NCBI RefSeq assembly: GCF_010500895.1
Contig: NZ_JAAAWO010000002.1
Coordinates: 468,376 to 532,375 of the forward strand
DNA from: Alteromonas genovensis
GTDB taxonomy: Bacteria > Pseudomonadota > Gammaproteobacteria > Enterobacterales > Alteromonadaceae
Direction of reading: 5' to 3'
DNA: 64,000 bases
Both the position numbers and the translations under genes were made by a program. The notes beneath the pieces were generated by a model that was not told where the DNA came from, ran no database searches, and saw only the letters and a list, made by a program, of their open reading frames with translations. Of the stretch, positions 43,387 to 52,674 are shown piece by piece (positions within the stretch are counted from its first letter, which is position 1; every line of letters begins with the position of its first letter).

Positions 43387-45051
43387 ATGAAAATTCTTAT
43401 TGTCGACGATGAGCCTATCAATCGCATTTTACTTTTGAATATGCTCAGCGCAGAAGGGTATGACGACTGCATCGAGGCTGAGAACGGCACACAGGCAATT
43501 GAAAAATTTAAATCAGAGGCGCCAGACCTGATTTTACTCGACGTGGTAATGCCAGACATGAGTGGCTTTGATGTTGTACCACAATTGCGTAAGCATGCCT
43601 CAGAAGAATACCTTCCCATTCTTTTTATTACTGCACTGGAAGACAAGGCCAGCTTGGTTAAGTGTTTAGAGGTTGGCGGCAATGATTTTGCGACTAAACC
43701 TTTCGACAAACACATACTTGTAGCCAAGATTCGAGCGCACTTGAAAATCAGAGCACTAAGCCTTCGTATTGAGCAGCAAAACAAAGCCTTATTATTGTTC
43801 AACCAGCGAGTCGCTCGCGAACACGCTATCGTCGAGCATATCTTTAGCAATGCAATTGTAAACGACCCGCAAGTACTGTCTTATTTTGACTATTACATTA
43901 AACCTGCAGAAAGTTTTAATGGTGATGTTTTTTTATGTGAGAAAAACCCAAATGGCGGCATTTACTTTGCGGTTGGAGACTTCACTGGTCACGGTTTAGC
44001 ATCGGCGGTAGGCGCATTGCCAGTCACCAGAGCCTTTCAGGAGATATCGCAGCAGGGCGTCACCGTGTCTGAAATTGCCAGAGAGCTCAATTCTATCTTA
44101 CTAAAGTTTCTCCCTCACGATATGTTTATGGCGGCAGTCATTGGGGAGATTGATTCAACAGGCTCTCATATTACCTTGTGGCAAGGTGGTATGCCGGCTG
44201 TACTCACCGCGGGTAAAATGGCCTCAGGGTTACGGCAGCGTCCTTCACGGCATATGGCTTTGGGGATCCTTGATGATGAGGAATTCGACACGGCCTGTGA
44301 CACCGTTCACTTATCTCACGGTGAGCAACTTATTATTGTAAGCGACGGTTTAATAGAAGTGTTTGATAGTAATAACGATATGCTCATGGAAGATGGCATC
44401 AGTGATATTATTAAGGATAAGTTATTGAACAGCGAAACGATTACCGCACAATCGCTGTACGAGAAGGCCTTGCAGTTCAATGTAAGCGATTCATTTGACG
44501 ATGATGTTTCTGCTATTATTTTTTCTGCAAAGCCTATTCAACTTTTACCATCAGTTAAAAATCAATTTGGTTTGCCTTCTTCACATGAAGTAGCCCTTAC
44601 TGCTGAGTTGTTAAAACAGCCAGACATTTTGCAACGTGTTTTGCAGATAGCAGGGCAGTGTGAGGGCGTTCAGAGCATCCGCTCAGTCTTGTACACTGTG
44701 CTTTCAGAATTATTTAACAATGCATTAGAGCACGGTGTGTTAAAGCTCGATTCAGAAATAAAAAGCACCACTGAAGGTTTTCATTCCTACTATGAAATGC
44801 GAGAAGCATCGCTAAAAGAGCTCAGCGACGCAAGTATCACCATTAGAATTGAGTCTTTGCCTAACGAACAAAAAATACAAGTGTCAGTGCTCGATAGTGG
44901 CGACGGTTTTAGTTGGGATAGTTTACAAAATGTGACTAACGATGAATCTTTTGGGCGAGGGCTAGCAATGGTGCATGCGTTGTGTGAGCAGGTTCGATTT
45001 GAAGAGGGAGGTCGAAAGGTAATAGGTACGCTTAGCACCAATCCTCATTAG
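43387..45051 (+). CDS. REC-PP2C phosphatase-HATPase response regulator (CrsR/HsbR-like)
   Basis: A 554-residue three-domain regulator. It has a receiver (1-125) with phosphoacceptor Asp52 in LILLDVVMPDMSG and the Lys of FATKPF. A SpoIIE-type PP2C phosphatase follows (about 165-380) with metal Asp residues in VGDFTGHG and IIVSDGLIE. A C-terminal GHKL/RsbW-like kinase domain (about 420-550) carries LFNNALEHG, DSGDGF and GRGLAM boxes. It would dephosphorylate or phosphorylate the STAS protein encoded 153 bp upstream, depending on receiver state. ATG 43387 is used because AAGGAT lies upstream and the receiver starts at once. Confidence 0.9.
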   Translation: MKILIVDDEPINRILLLNMLSAEGYDDCIEAENGTQAIEKFKSEAPDLILLDVVMPDMSGFDVVPQLRKHASEEYLPILFITALEDKASLVKCLEVGGNDFATKPFDKHILVAKIRAHLKIRALSLRIEQQNKALLLFNQRVAREHAIVEHIFSNAIVNDPQVLSYFDYYIKPAESFNGDVFLCEKNPNGGIYFAVGDFTGHGLASAVGALPVTRAFQEISQQGVTVSEIARELNSILLKFLPHDMFMAAVIGEIDSTGSHITLWQGGMPAVLTAGKMASGLRQRPSRHMALGILDDEEFDTACDTVHLSHGEQLIIVSDGLIEVFDSNNDMLMEDGISDIIKDKLLNSETITAQSLYEKALQFNVSDSFDDDVSAIIFSAKPIQLLPSVKNQFGLPSSHEVALTAELLKQPDILQRVLQIAGQCEGVQSIRSVLYTVLSELFNNALEHGVLKLDSEIKSTTEGFHSYYEMREASLKELSDASITIRIESLPNEQKIQVSVLDSGDGFSWDSLQNVTNDESFGRGLAMVHALCEQVRFEEGGRKVIGTLSTNPH

Positions 45052-45150
45052 CGCTAATTTTAGGCCACTAAACGATAACTTCTTTCGTTATCATCTGCTT
45101 AAGGTTACAAAGTAAATAACGCACAAGGCGCTAACGCTAAAGGAGCTAAA

Positions 45151-45600
45151 ATGCTAAAACAATTTTTAACCTTGTTTGAAGATGCAAAAAAACAGCAAAA
45201 GCCGACTTATTCTTATGAGCTTGCCACGGCCGCGTTACTCAGTGAAATAGTGAATGCCGATAATCAAGTGACCGAAGATGAGCGTAAGGCATATCAACAT
45301 CAACTCAAAAAGCATGTGGATATTGATGACGATGCACTGGCCCTTTTACTCGAAGAAGGGAATGAGACGTCTGAAAATGCCATTGATGTTGTTCAGTTCA
45401 CAAAAGTCGTTAATGCGCACTGCGGTAGTGAAGAGAAAGCAAACATTATTCGCAGCCTTTGGGCGATTGCCTATGCAGACAGCACGCTAGCACCGCTTGA
45501 GGAAAGTACGATAAGGCAAATTGCAGATTTACTTTATGTACCTCACAGTCAATTTATCAAGACAAAATTGGATGTGAAGGACGGACAAACTGACGTCTAG
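45151..45600 (+). CDS. TerB-family protein
   Basis: A 149-residue helical TerB-like (tellurite-resistance TerB/DnaJ-associated) protein. The acidic metal-binding turns are IVNADNQVTEDERKAY in the first half and IAYADSTLAPLEESTIRQI in the second, a clear internal duplication. Unlike the shorter relative at 21134, both turns here are canonical (AD.x.V..E and AD..L...E). A ribosome site, AAAGGAG, lies 6 bp before the ATG. It is probably expressed alone, and the function is not known. Confidence 0.85.
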   Translation: MLKQFLTLFEDAKKQQKPTYSYELATAALLSEIVNADNQVTEDERKAYQHQLKKHVDIDDDALALLLEEGNETSENAIDVVQFTKVVNAHCGSEEKANIIRSLWAIAYADSTLAPLEESTIRQIADLLYVPHSQFIKTKLDVKDGQTDV

Positions 45601-45745
45601 CTTCAGCCTTTTCATTGATGTTCGTAGTAAAGCGGCGTTAAAAAGAGTTGTTATTTACTCTCCTTCACATATTATTTTACGCCTTTAGCGGGTAAACTCA
45701 TCTGCTGTCTTTTACGTTACTATTTCGTCGAACAAGGTTGTGTTG

Positions 45746-47818
45746 GTGTTTAAATCGATAAAAATAACCATGGGTATTGTGATAGCGATATCGATGTGTG
45801 CCCTTGCTATAGCGGTGTTTGTGATCAATAAAGTTGAGCACAACGCGCTAATGAAGCAAGTGGTAGAAAGCAACACCAGTGCAATCAGTAATAGTTTAGC
45901 GTCGCAATTGAGCGTGCTCGCAGACACGGGCTCAGATAATGTAGACAGGTACGAGTTAATATTTAAATCGGTGCGAGAACACAATTACCTCATATCGGCA
46001 ACGCTTTACGATACCAATTATAAAGCGATTACGTCTGTAGCATTGAGAAAAGAGTCTGATTATGGCTCAGCAATTCCCTCTTCACCCCGCGATATTCCCT
46101 ACGGCGTAACCCTGCATTCCAACGATGTTATTACTACTCATAATCTTGTAGGTACGAGTACTTACCCCCTTGGACACGTTGTTATTCATGCTGACGCTAA
46201 AGCTGCCATACCTGAGCAAAGTGCAAGAACTCTGGTGCGTCAATTCTTCCTTATTCTGGTCATAGGATTGCTCTGCGTGGGTATTTGTCTGTTGGTGACC
46301 CATCGTCTTATTACGCCATTATTTGAATTAAAGCGGTTCACTCAGGACCTTTTTGAAACAAAAGATTATGCACTGCGAAGCTCAATTTCCTCACAAAACG
46401 AATTTGGACAGTTAGGCTCAAATATAAATAGTTTGCTCGATACCATCGAAGTAGAGCTATTGATAAATTTTGAACAAAAACAAACCCTGTTCGATCAGCA
46501 AGAGACTATGGCCCGGCTCGCCAACTACGATAGTTTAACAGGGCTACCGAATAGACAATATGTGCTCGATAACCTCAGGCTCGAACTAGCGCGAGCCAAG
46601 CGAAACGACGATGACATAATGCTGCTGTTTTTCGACTTAGATGGGTTTAAAGGAATAAACGATTCATTAGGTCATGAGACCGGCGATTTAATTTTGATTG
46701 AAGTTGCCGATAGAGTGCAGCGTCTTTTGCGAAACGACGATTTATTTGCCCGTTTAGGTGGTGATGAGTTTATCGTTCTTCCCGATAGAGAGGTAAACGA
46801 CTACGCTGCTGAGCAGTTAGCGATACGTTTATTGTCTGCATTTGATGAGCCATTTGAGATGCAAGGTCTTTCTCTGACAGTAGGAATAAGCGTTGGTGTT
46901 GCAAAAGCAAGCGATGCGAATTTTGAACTCAGCGACCTGATGAGCAACGCCGATCTAGCAATGTACAGATCGAAGGCGAGAGGGCGTGGAAGCTATACAC
47001 TCTTTACACCAGATATGGTTGAGTCACACAAGCGCAAGCTTCAGATTGCAAATGGCATTGAGCAAGGACTGCGCGAAGACGAATTTATCGTCTATTATCA
47101 GGTGAAAGTTGATAACTACGGTCATGTTATTGGCGCTGAAGCCCTCATACGATGGCAGCATCCGGAATTTGGGCTTGTAATGCCCAATGAATTTATTCCC
47201 ATCGCTGAGCAGGGCGGCAAGATTACCGCTATTACTCAGTGGATAATCAAACGTGTGTGTATAGACCTTCCTGACATTAAACATTGGGCTCCACAAAACT
47301 TCAAAGTGTCGGTGAATTTATCGGGACACGATCTCAGAAACGCGCAGCTTTTTGACTACATATACAACACATTAAACGTATACGACGTTAATCCTGAAAA
47401 CATGGAGTTTGAGGTAACAGAGAGTGCCTATCTCGAAAACTTCCAACTGTCTAATAAGTTCTTCAGACGAATGAGTAATATGGGTTGTTCCATTGCCTTA
47501 GATGATTTTGGTACGGGCTATTCATCACTGAGTTACCTTACTCAGATAACTATCGACACGCTAAAAGTGGATAGACAGTTTGTGATGGAGCTTCAAACCT
47601 CTGAGCGCAGCAGGCTAGTAACCGGCGCTATTATTGATTTAGCAAAACGTCTATCGCTGACAGTATGCGCTGAAGGAATAGAGACCTATGAGCAGTGGGA
47701 CTATTTACGCCAGCACGGCTGCGATAACGTTCAGGGCTTTATGTTCAGTAAACCCGTTCCTTTAAAAACGCTACTCAGTCTGGCGCCATTTTATGACGAA
47801 AAGCAATTTAAGTCGTAA
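45746..47818 (+). CDS. Membrane GGDEF-EAL protein (c-di-GMP turnover)
   Basis: A 690-residue protein. Two transmembrane helices (about 5-25 and 150-175) bracket a periplasmic sensor domain. A HAMP linker (about 178-230) is followed by a GGDEF domain with intact GGDEF at 338-342 and an inhibitory-site RNDD five residues before it, and by an EAL domain with EAL at 465-467, the DDFGTGYSS loop and KVD motif. It may be bifunctional, with product feedback on the cyclase. The start is GTG at either 45740 or 45746; the latter is better spaced from AAGG. It is monocistronic. Confidence 0.92.
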   Translation: MFKSIKITMGIVIAISMCALAIAVFVINKVEHNALMKQVVESNTSAISNSLASQLSVLADTGSDNVDRYELIFKSVREHNYLISATLYDTNYKAITSVALRKESDYGSAIPSSPRDIPYGVTLHSNDVITTHNLVGTSTYPLGHVVIHADAKAAIPEQSARTLVRQFFLILVIGLLCVGICLLVTHRLITPLFELKRFTQDLFETKDYALRSSISSQNEFGQLGSNINSLLDTIEVELLINFEQKQTLFDQQETMARLANYDSLTGLPNRQYVLDNLRLELARAKRNDDDIMLLFFDLDGFKGINDSLGHETGDLILIEVADRVQRLLRNDDLFARLGGDEFIVLPDREVNDYAAEQLAIRLLSAFDEPFEMQGLSLTVGISVGVAKASDANFELSDLMSNADLAMYRSKARGRGSYTLFTPDMVESHKRKLQIANGIEQGLREDEFIVYYQVKVDNYGHVIGAEALIRWQHPEFGLVMPNEFIPIAEQGGKITAITQWIIKRVCIDLPDIKHWAPQNFKVSVNLSGHDLRNAQLFDYIYNTLNVYDVNPENMEFEVTESAYLENFQLSNKFFRRMSNMGCSIALDDFGTGYSSLSYLTQITIDTLKVDRQFVMELQTSERSRLVTGAIIDLAKRLSLTVCAEGIETYEQWDYLRQHGCDNVQGFMFSKPVPLKTLLSLAPFYDEKQFKS

Positions 47819-47988
47819 AGGTTACATACAAGAGTGTTTCTAATCAGCAACACATAGCCGTGCAGCTATTTCTTTGCGTGAATCCAAGCTTCTGATATTA
47901 AAGTGTATTTTGGTTTTTCTGTAATGTGGCGCGAATCTGGCTATGTCTAACTAAGTACTGGTTAGCCATCTATTGCGAGGGATTCAGA

Positions 47989-48285
47989 ATGAAGATTTCA
48001 GGTAGAAATATATTTACGTTGTTAGCAGTTATGATGTTGCAGGTTTCTTTTGTGGCGTCGGTAAGCGCAAGCCCGGCCAACACGCTGATGCAAAAGCTTG
48101 ATAAAGATAAGGACGGTTTTATTTCACTTAAAGAAGCTGTCCAACACATCGAATTATTGCGAAATTTTGGCTTAATCGATGATAACGAGGATGGCAAGCT
48201 TACGGAAAAAGAGTTAGCAAAAAGTAAACTTACGCCTAAGACAAATGACGCAAATAATAGTGTTACCGCGGCGCTAAAGCAGTAG
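47989..48285 (+). CDS. Exported EF-hand calcium-binding protein
   Basis: A 98-residue protein. The signal peptide (residues 1-28, ending SVSA) precedes two EF-hand loops, DKDKDGFISLKEA and DDNEDGKLTEKEL, both with acidic residues at the coordinating positions. It is probably a periplasmic Ca2+ sensor or buffer. ATG 47989 has GAGGG eight bases upstream. It lies before the glrK operon but is separated by 120 bp. Confidence 0.85.
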   Translation: MKISGRNIFTLLAVMMLQVSFVASVSASPANTLMQKLDKDKDGFISLKEAVQHIELLRNFGLIDDNEDGKLTEKELAKSKLTPKTNDANNSVTAALKQ

Positions 48286-48407
48286 TAAAAGCAATAGCAA
48301 GTGCAGTAGTAAAATCACCAAGAAGTAGTAATGTCAGTGAATACTAATTGGCGCTGATATCAACGTTAGCTGTAACAAAGCAGCAGAAAAATTAAGAGGA
48401 TAGGGTT

Positions 48408-49853
48408 CTGGTTAAAAAGTTTTCCTTAAGCGAACGTATAGTTCAGCTAGGTTCTCTGAGGCAGTTAACACTAGGTAGTTTTGTGTTGGCCCTAATTCCT
48501 CTTATTGCGCTGCTGTGGCAAAGCCAGAGCGATTTAGCCAAAGTTGGCCAAATGACAACGTTGGAAACTCGCTTTGTCGTTGAAATTGTGGGTGATGTTC
48601 AGCAACTTGATAACGCCGTAGTGGATGTTGAACGAAGTATTCGCCAATATTCTGTACTGAAAAGTGAGAGAGTGGCGGCCATCTCAGACAATGCGTTAGA
48701 GCAATTTGCACTGGCGGCAGATAACCTGTGCCAAGGTCTTGGCACAGGCGAAGTGTGTAGTTTTTTGACCACACAAATCGACCAACTGGCAGACTATCGA
48801 AACATTGAAGATCAGTTATTGCTAAATGCTTATCTCGCGACTATCAAAGATAGCGTTAAACAGCTTCGAGCAGATGTTGAACGGGTCATCACCGAGCGAG
48901 TGGCGCTGCAGCAGAGCGACCTGAACGCGATGCAGGCAAAGCAAGCATGGTCTACTGCTATGCTGGTAAGTGTTTCTTTAATGCTGATATTGTTAGGCAG
49001 TCAGCTTATTGTTAACCCCGTAAATAACCTCAAAAAAATAATTCGTATACTGGCCCACAGCAAAGGCGAATTGCCACCACTAACTCGCCACGCGCCCAAA
49101 GAATTACTTGATGTAGAAAAAGATTTGCACTGGCTGTATGACCGCCTTCAGCAACTAGAGCATATTCGAACGGCTTTGTTGCGCCATGCGGCCCACGAAT
49201 TAAAGACCCCTTTAGCCAGCATCAAGGAAGGTTGCAGCCTGTTATCTGAAAATGTGGTGGGCGATCTAAACGATAATCAGCGAGAAGTATTGTCTTTGCT
49301 AAGTGGCAGCACTCAACGGCTCAACACTTTGGTTGAAAAATTATTAGACTACAATTTGTTACTGCAGCAGGCTCAGCCCAAACTGATGCTTTATAAGCCG
49401 CAGACGCTGATAGATGAGTGCATTGAGGACTATGCACTCGCTATTCAAAACAGAGAAGTTGTTGTTGATGTGCAGGTTGATGAGGCTCTTCTCGATGAAG
49501 AGCTCTTCCGTCGTGTCCTAGATAATTTAGTGTCAAATGCGGTAGCGCATGGTGCTGTCGGCAGGCCTATTTTCGTCAAGGTTTACATGAGCAAAAGCAC
49601 AGGAGAGAGCATTGAAGAAGATATGCTTATTCTTGATGTAGCCAACCACGGCAAGCCAATTTCTCCAGAATCAGTTACAACCCTGTTTGAACCTTTCATT
49701 CGAGGCAGTGAACCTCGTAATGATAACGTCATCGGAACGGGCTTAGGGTTATCGATTGTTGCAGATTGCGCGCGACTTATGCATGGCGATGTTCAAGTGG
49801 TAGAGGTAGACTATGCGGATGTCTGCTTTCGGGTTTCCCTCTCGCAAAAATGA
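48408..49853 (+). CDS. glrK: GlrK/QseE-like sensor histidine kinase
   Basis: A sensor kinase of about 481 residues. The N-terminal SLRQLTLGSFVLALIPLIAL segment matches the SLRQL start of the first helix in GlrK/QseE. A periplasmic domain, second helix (about 178-202), HAMP, HisKA with the phospho-His in RHAAHELKTPLAS (His263), and HATPase boxes (DNLVSNAVAHG and GTGLGLSIV) follow. The only codon upstream of the first helix with a well-spaced ribosome site (AGAGGA) is CTG at 48408, and a stop is in frame at 48393. An internal GTG at 48483 would cut into the first helix. It is the first gene of the glrK-qseG-glrR operon. Confidence 0.85.
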   Translation: MVKKFSLSERIVQLGSLRQLTLGSFVLALIPLIALLWQSQSDLAKVGQMTTLETRFVVEIVGDVQQLDNAVVDVERSIRQYSVLKSERVAAISDNALEQFALAADNLCQGLGTGEVCSFLTTQIDQLADYRNIEDQLLLNAYLATIKDSVKQLRADVERVITERVALQQSDLNAMQAKQAWSTAMLVSVSLMLILLGSQLIVNPVNNLKKIIRILAHSKGELPPLTRHAPKELLDVEKDLHWLYDRLQQLEHIRTALLRHAAHELKTPLASIKEGCSLLSENVVGDLNDNQREVLSLLSGSTQRLNTLVEKLLDYNLLLQQAQPKLMLYKPQTLIDECIEDYALAIQNREVVVDVQVDEALLDEELFRRVLDNLVSNAVAHGAVGRPIFVKVYMSKSTGESIEEDMLILDVANHGKPISPESVTTLFEPFIRGSEPRNDNVIGTGLGLSIVADCARLMHGDVQVVEVDYADVCFRVSLSQK

Positions 49854-50015
49854 AAGCGCAGCATTTAATTTACAGCACAGAATAGACTGGTTTAAAAAAG
49901 CTGTACTTGAAACACTGCACTTAAAGCCCAAAGCTTAAAGCCCAAAGCACATAAAATAAAAAGTACGCACCTTTAAAAGCGTGCAGCATAAGCATTGCGC
50001 AACAGGAAAAGTAAA

Positions 50016-50600
50016 ATGAGATTAAGTTGTTTTTTTATTGCCGTATTTTTTTTAGTAGGTTGCGAAAGCCTGAAAGATGTTAAAGAAAAAGCGTCTGACG
50101 AGTCACCGACGCACACCCAGACGGCCCTTGGTAGTACTTTTTGTTTTTATGAAAATCCACCGGAAGATTTTTTACATAACTGTGATGCAAAGCATTGGGT
50201 AGGGATTTGGGTTAATGCGTCTGATCAGCCATGGACGCAGCGTCAGCAAACCTTAGCCACGTTAACAAACAGTGACTACGACCGCTTACACGCTTATATT
50301 CTCACACTTATGAACGACACCCCCTACCAGAATAAACTGCGAGCGCAACTAGCGTTCAATGAAATATCCCCGGGCTTTACAGAGCAGAGCCGGAAAGTTA
50401 TTGACGTTATTGCAGGTGCGCAAAATAATCAATTAATGCAATTTGAGTCTGCGCTGGTGGTGTTGGAAAAAGAAAATACCTCTCGCGGTGAAAAGCTCAT
50501 AACACTGCAAAACGAGATAGATAGCTTACGTAAGAAACTTGAAGAATTATTACAAATAGAAGCGACATTGATGGATAAAAATAGGAGTACGCAACAATGA
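50016..50600 (+). CDS. qseG: QseG-like outer-membrane lipoprotein
   Basis: A 194-residue lipoprotein. The signal MRLSCFFIAVFFLVGC ends in a lipobox with the acylated Cys at residue 16. The middle contains a Cys pair (STFCFYENPP and NCDAKHWVG) and a C-terminal coiled coil (NEIDSLRKKLEELLQIE). Position between the glrK and glrR genes and lipoprotein form identify it as the QseG counterpart; overall sequence is weakly conserved. ATG 50016 has AGGAAAA upstream. The stop overlaps the glrR start by four bases. Confidence 0.75.
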   Translation: MRLSCFFIAVFFLVGCESLKDVKEKASDESPTHTQTALGSTFCFYENPPEDFLHNCDAKHWVGIWVNASDQPWTQRQQTLATLTNSDYDRLHAYILTLMNDTPYQNKLRAQLAFNEISPGFTEQSRKVIDVIAGAQNNQLMQFESALVVLEKENTSRGEKLITLQNEIDSLRKKLEELLQIEATLMDKNRSTQQ

Positions 50601-51937
50601 GTGAAAAGGCGAATAACAATCCTGACTTATTGTTGGTTGATGACGATAAAAGCCTACTTCGCCTGCTAACCATTCGCCTTGAAGGTGAAGGGTATAACGT
50701 CACTGCAGTGGAAGATGGACAAAGCGCACTTAAAAAACTACAGGGCAATAGTTTCGACGTTGTGCTGAGCGATTTAAGAATGCCAGGTTTAGATGGCTTA
50801 AGCTTATTTGAAGAGATTATGGGCATTAGACAAGATATTCCCGTTATTTTAATGACCGCCCATGGCACCATTGCCGATGCCATTGAGGCTACTCAGCGCG
50901 GCGTGTTTGGTTTTCTACCTAAGCCTGTAGAACACGAAGAGCTTCGCGCTCTGTTGCAAAAAGCACTCAACCAATCACAGGCGGTTAAGCCAGGAGATTG
51001 GGCAAAAGAAATAATCACTCGCTCGCCGGAAATGCTGAACGTGCTTGATCAAGCGTTTCGCATTGCGCAGCGCGAAGTTTCGGTATTAATTAGCGGGGCC
51101 AGCGGAACGGGTAAAGAGCTTCTCGCTAATGCGATTCATAAAGCGAGCAACCGCCGCGACAAGCCATTTGTTGCTATAAACTGTGGTGCGTTGCCTGAAA
51201 ACCTGCTTGAGTCGGAGCTATTTGGCCATGCAAAAGGCGCTTTCACTGGCGCAGTCACTGCCCATGCAGGTCTTTTCAAAGAGGCCGATGGCGGTACGCT
51301 GTTTTTAGATGAGATTGGTGATATGCCAATGACGCTTCAAGTAAAATTGCTGCGTGCATTGCAAGAGCGTCAGATTCGCCCGGTGGGCAGCAGTAAACAA
51401 GTCGATATTGATGTTCGAATAATATCGGCGACCCATAAAGATTTGCATAAAGAAATGGAAGCGGGAACATTTAGAGAAGATCTTTATTATCGCCTGAATG
51501 TGGTTAACCTAAAACTTCCGTCTTTAAAATCTCGTAGCGAAGATATTCCACTTCTTGCGCGCTCTTTATTGCAACAAAGCGCTCAGCGCCATGGTGTTGA
51601 CGTAAGCCAGTTCTCAGATGATGCTATGCAGCAGTTAGTCACGTCTTCCTGGCCTGGGAATGTGCGACAGTTAGTGAATGTTGTTGAGCAGTGTGTGGCG
51701 TTAACGCAAACTCCTGTAGTGCCTTTGCATCTTGTTGAACAAGCTTTATCTGCCACAAAGCAGAGCTGGCCCACGCTGACCGAAGCGCGAGACTCCTTCG
51801 AACAACAGTATTTGTTTAAGCTGCTTAAAATGACAGACGGCAACGTTACTCGAGCTGCAGATTTAGCGGGAAGGAATCGCACCGATATGCATAAGTTAAT
51901 GAAAAAGCACGAATTGGACGCTGCTGACTTTCGTTAA
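50597..51937 (+). CDS. glrR: GlrR/QseF sigma-54-dependent response regulator
   Basis: A 446-residue NtrC-type activator. The receiver has phosphoacceptor Asp59 ([13 protein letters not shown]). The central AAA+ domain has Walker A GASGTGKE, the sigma-54 contact loop GAFTGA and Walker [14 protein letters not shown]-terminal Fis-type helix-turn-helix follows ([20 protein letters not shown]). It is phosphorylated by GlrK. In enterobacteria this system drives the small RNA glmY from a sigma-54 promoter to tune glucosamine-6-phosphate supply; its target here is unknown. Confidence 0.93.
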   Translation: MSEKANNNPDLLLVDDDKSLLRLLTIRLEGEGYNVTAVEDGQSALKKLQGNSFDVVLSDLRMPGLDGLSLFEEIMGIRQDIPVILMTAHGTIADAIEATQRGVFGFLPKPVEHEELRALLQKALNQSQAVKPGDWAKEIITRSPEMLNVLDQAFRIAQREVSVLISGASGTGKELLANAIHKASNRRDKPFVAINCGALPENLLESELFGHAKGAFTGAVTAHAGLFKEADGGTLFLDEIGDMPMTLQVKLLRALQERQIRPVGSSKQVDIDVRIISATHKDLHKEMEAGTFREDLYYRLNVVNLKLPSLKSRSEDIPLLARSLLQQSAQRHGVDVSQFSDDAMQQLVTSSWPGNVRQLVNVVEQCVALTQTPVVPLHLVEQALSATKQSWPTLTEARDSFEQQYLFKLLKMTDGNVTRAADLAGRNRTDMHKLMKKHELDAADFR

Positions 51938-52024
51938 AGAAGGGGGGAAGTGAGAGCCCCATCGCCTAGAGTAAAGTCGCTCGGGCAAAATAGCCCAGGC
52001 GATGTGGTGGTATAATGAAGCCTT

Positions 52025-52522
52025 TTAGCCTTTTTCGCACTCTCTCAAAATAGATTCAGCCTGAAGGCCGAAGTGACGCAGCATGACAATATCAACGTCT
52101 TCGAACTGCCTGGGTGAGTTATGAATAACGCAAAGGGTGCCTAGTTCGTAACCATCTGTAGAGCGCAAGATAATACCCGCGTAAGCGCGGATGAATGGCT
52201 CTCCTTTAACCAATGGGTTGTTCGCAAATCTGTCATCCTCATGTGCATCAGGCACAATAAGGTATTCCTCTTCTGCGATGGCATAGGTACAAAACGAGAC
52301 ATTTCGCGGTGTTTCGCTAACATCTAAGCATTGGCGAGATTTAAACCACTGCCTATCATCTGCGATTAAGCTCACCAAGCAAATTTTGCACTTAAAGAAT
52401 TCCTGAACATTCTTTGTGACCGCATCTAACCTTTCATCTGGTGGTGTATCCAGAATATCCAATTTATAAAGCGCTTTAAGCCGTTCTCCTTCGTGAGAAG
52501 GTTGTGGGTATAAGTCAGTCAT
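52025..52522 (-). CDS. GAF-domain protein
   Basis: A protein of about 165 residues consisting of one GAF domain, of the type often fused to histidine kinases or diguanylate cyclases (LDTPPDERLDAVTKNVQEFF, SLIADDRQWFKSRQ, VPDAHEDDRFANNPLV). No output domain follows, so it is a stand-alone sensor or adaptor. The start is uncertain: the ATG at 52522 places the family's usual N-terminus first, while an in-frame ATG at 52609 would add 29 non-homologous residues; neither has a good ribosome site. Confidence 0.8.
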   Translation of the reverse strand: MTDLYPQPSHEGERLKALYKLDILDTPPDERLDAVTKNVQEFFKCKICLVSLIADDRQWFKSRQCLDVSETPRNVSFCTYAIAEEEYLIVPDAHEDDRFANNPLVKGEPFIRAYAGIILRSTDGYELGTLCVIHNSPRQFEDVDIVMLRHFGLQAESILRECEKG

Positions 52523-52674
52523 AATTACAATATTTACCGGTAGCGCTTTTGCGTAATAAAACGCAAAAGAGTATAGAAAATCGGAGTGAGACTTTACCCC
52601 TGTGGACATTTTATTTTAAAGCCTTTTGCTTTTAAACACCATCATTTAAGCCTGCATGTAAAATGACTACTCGA

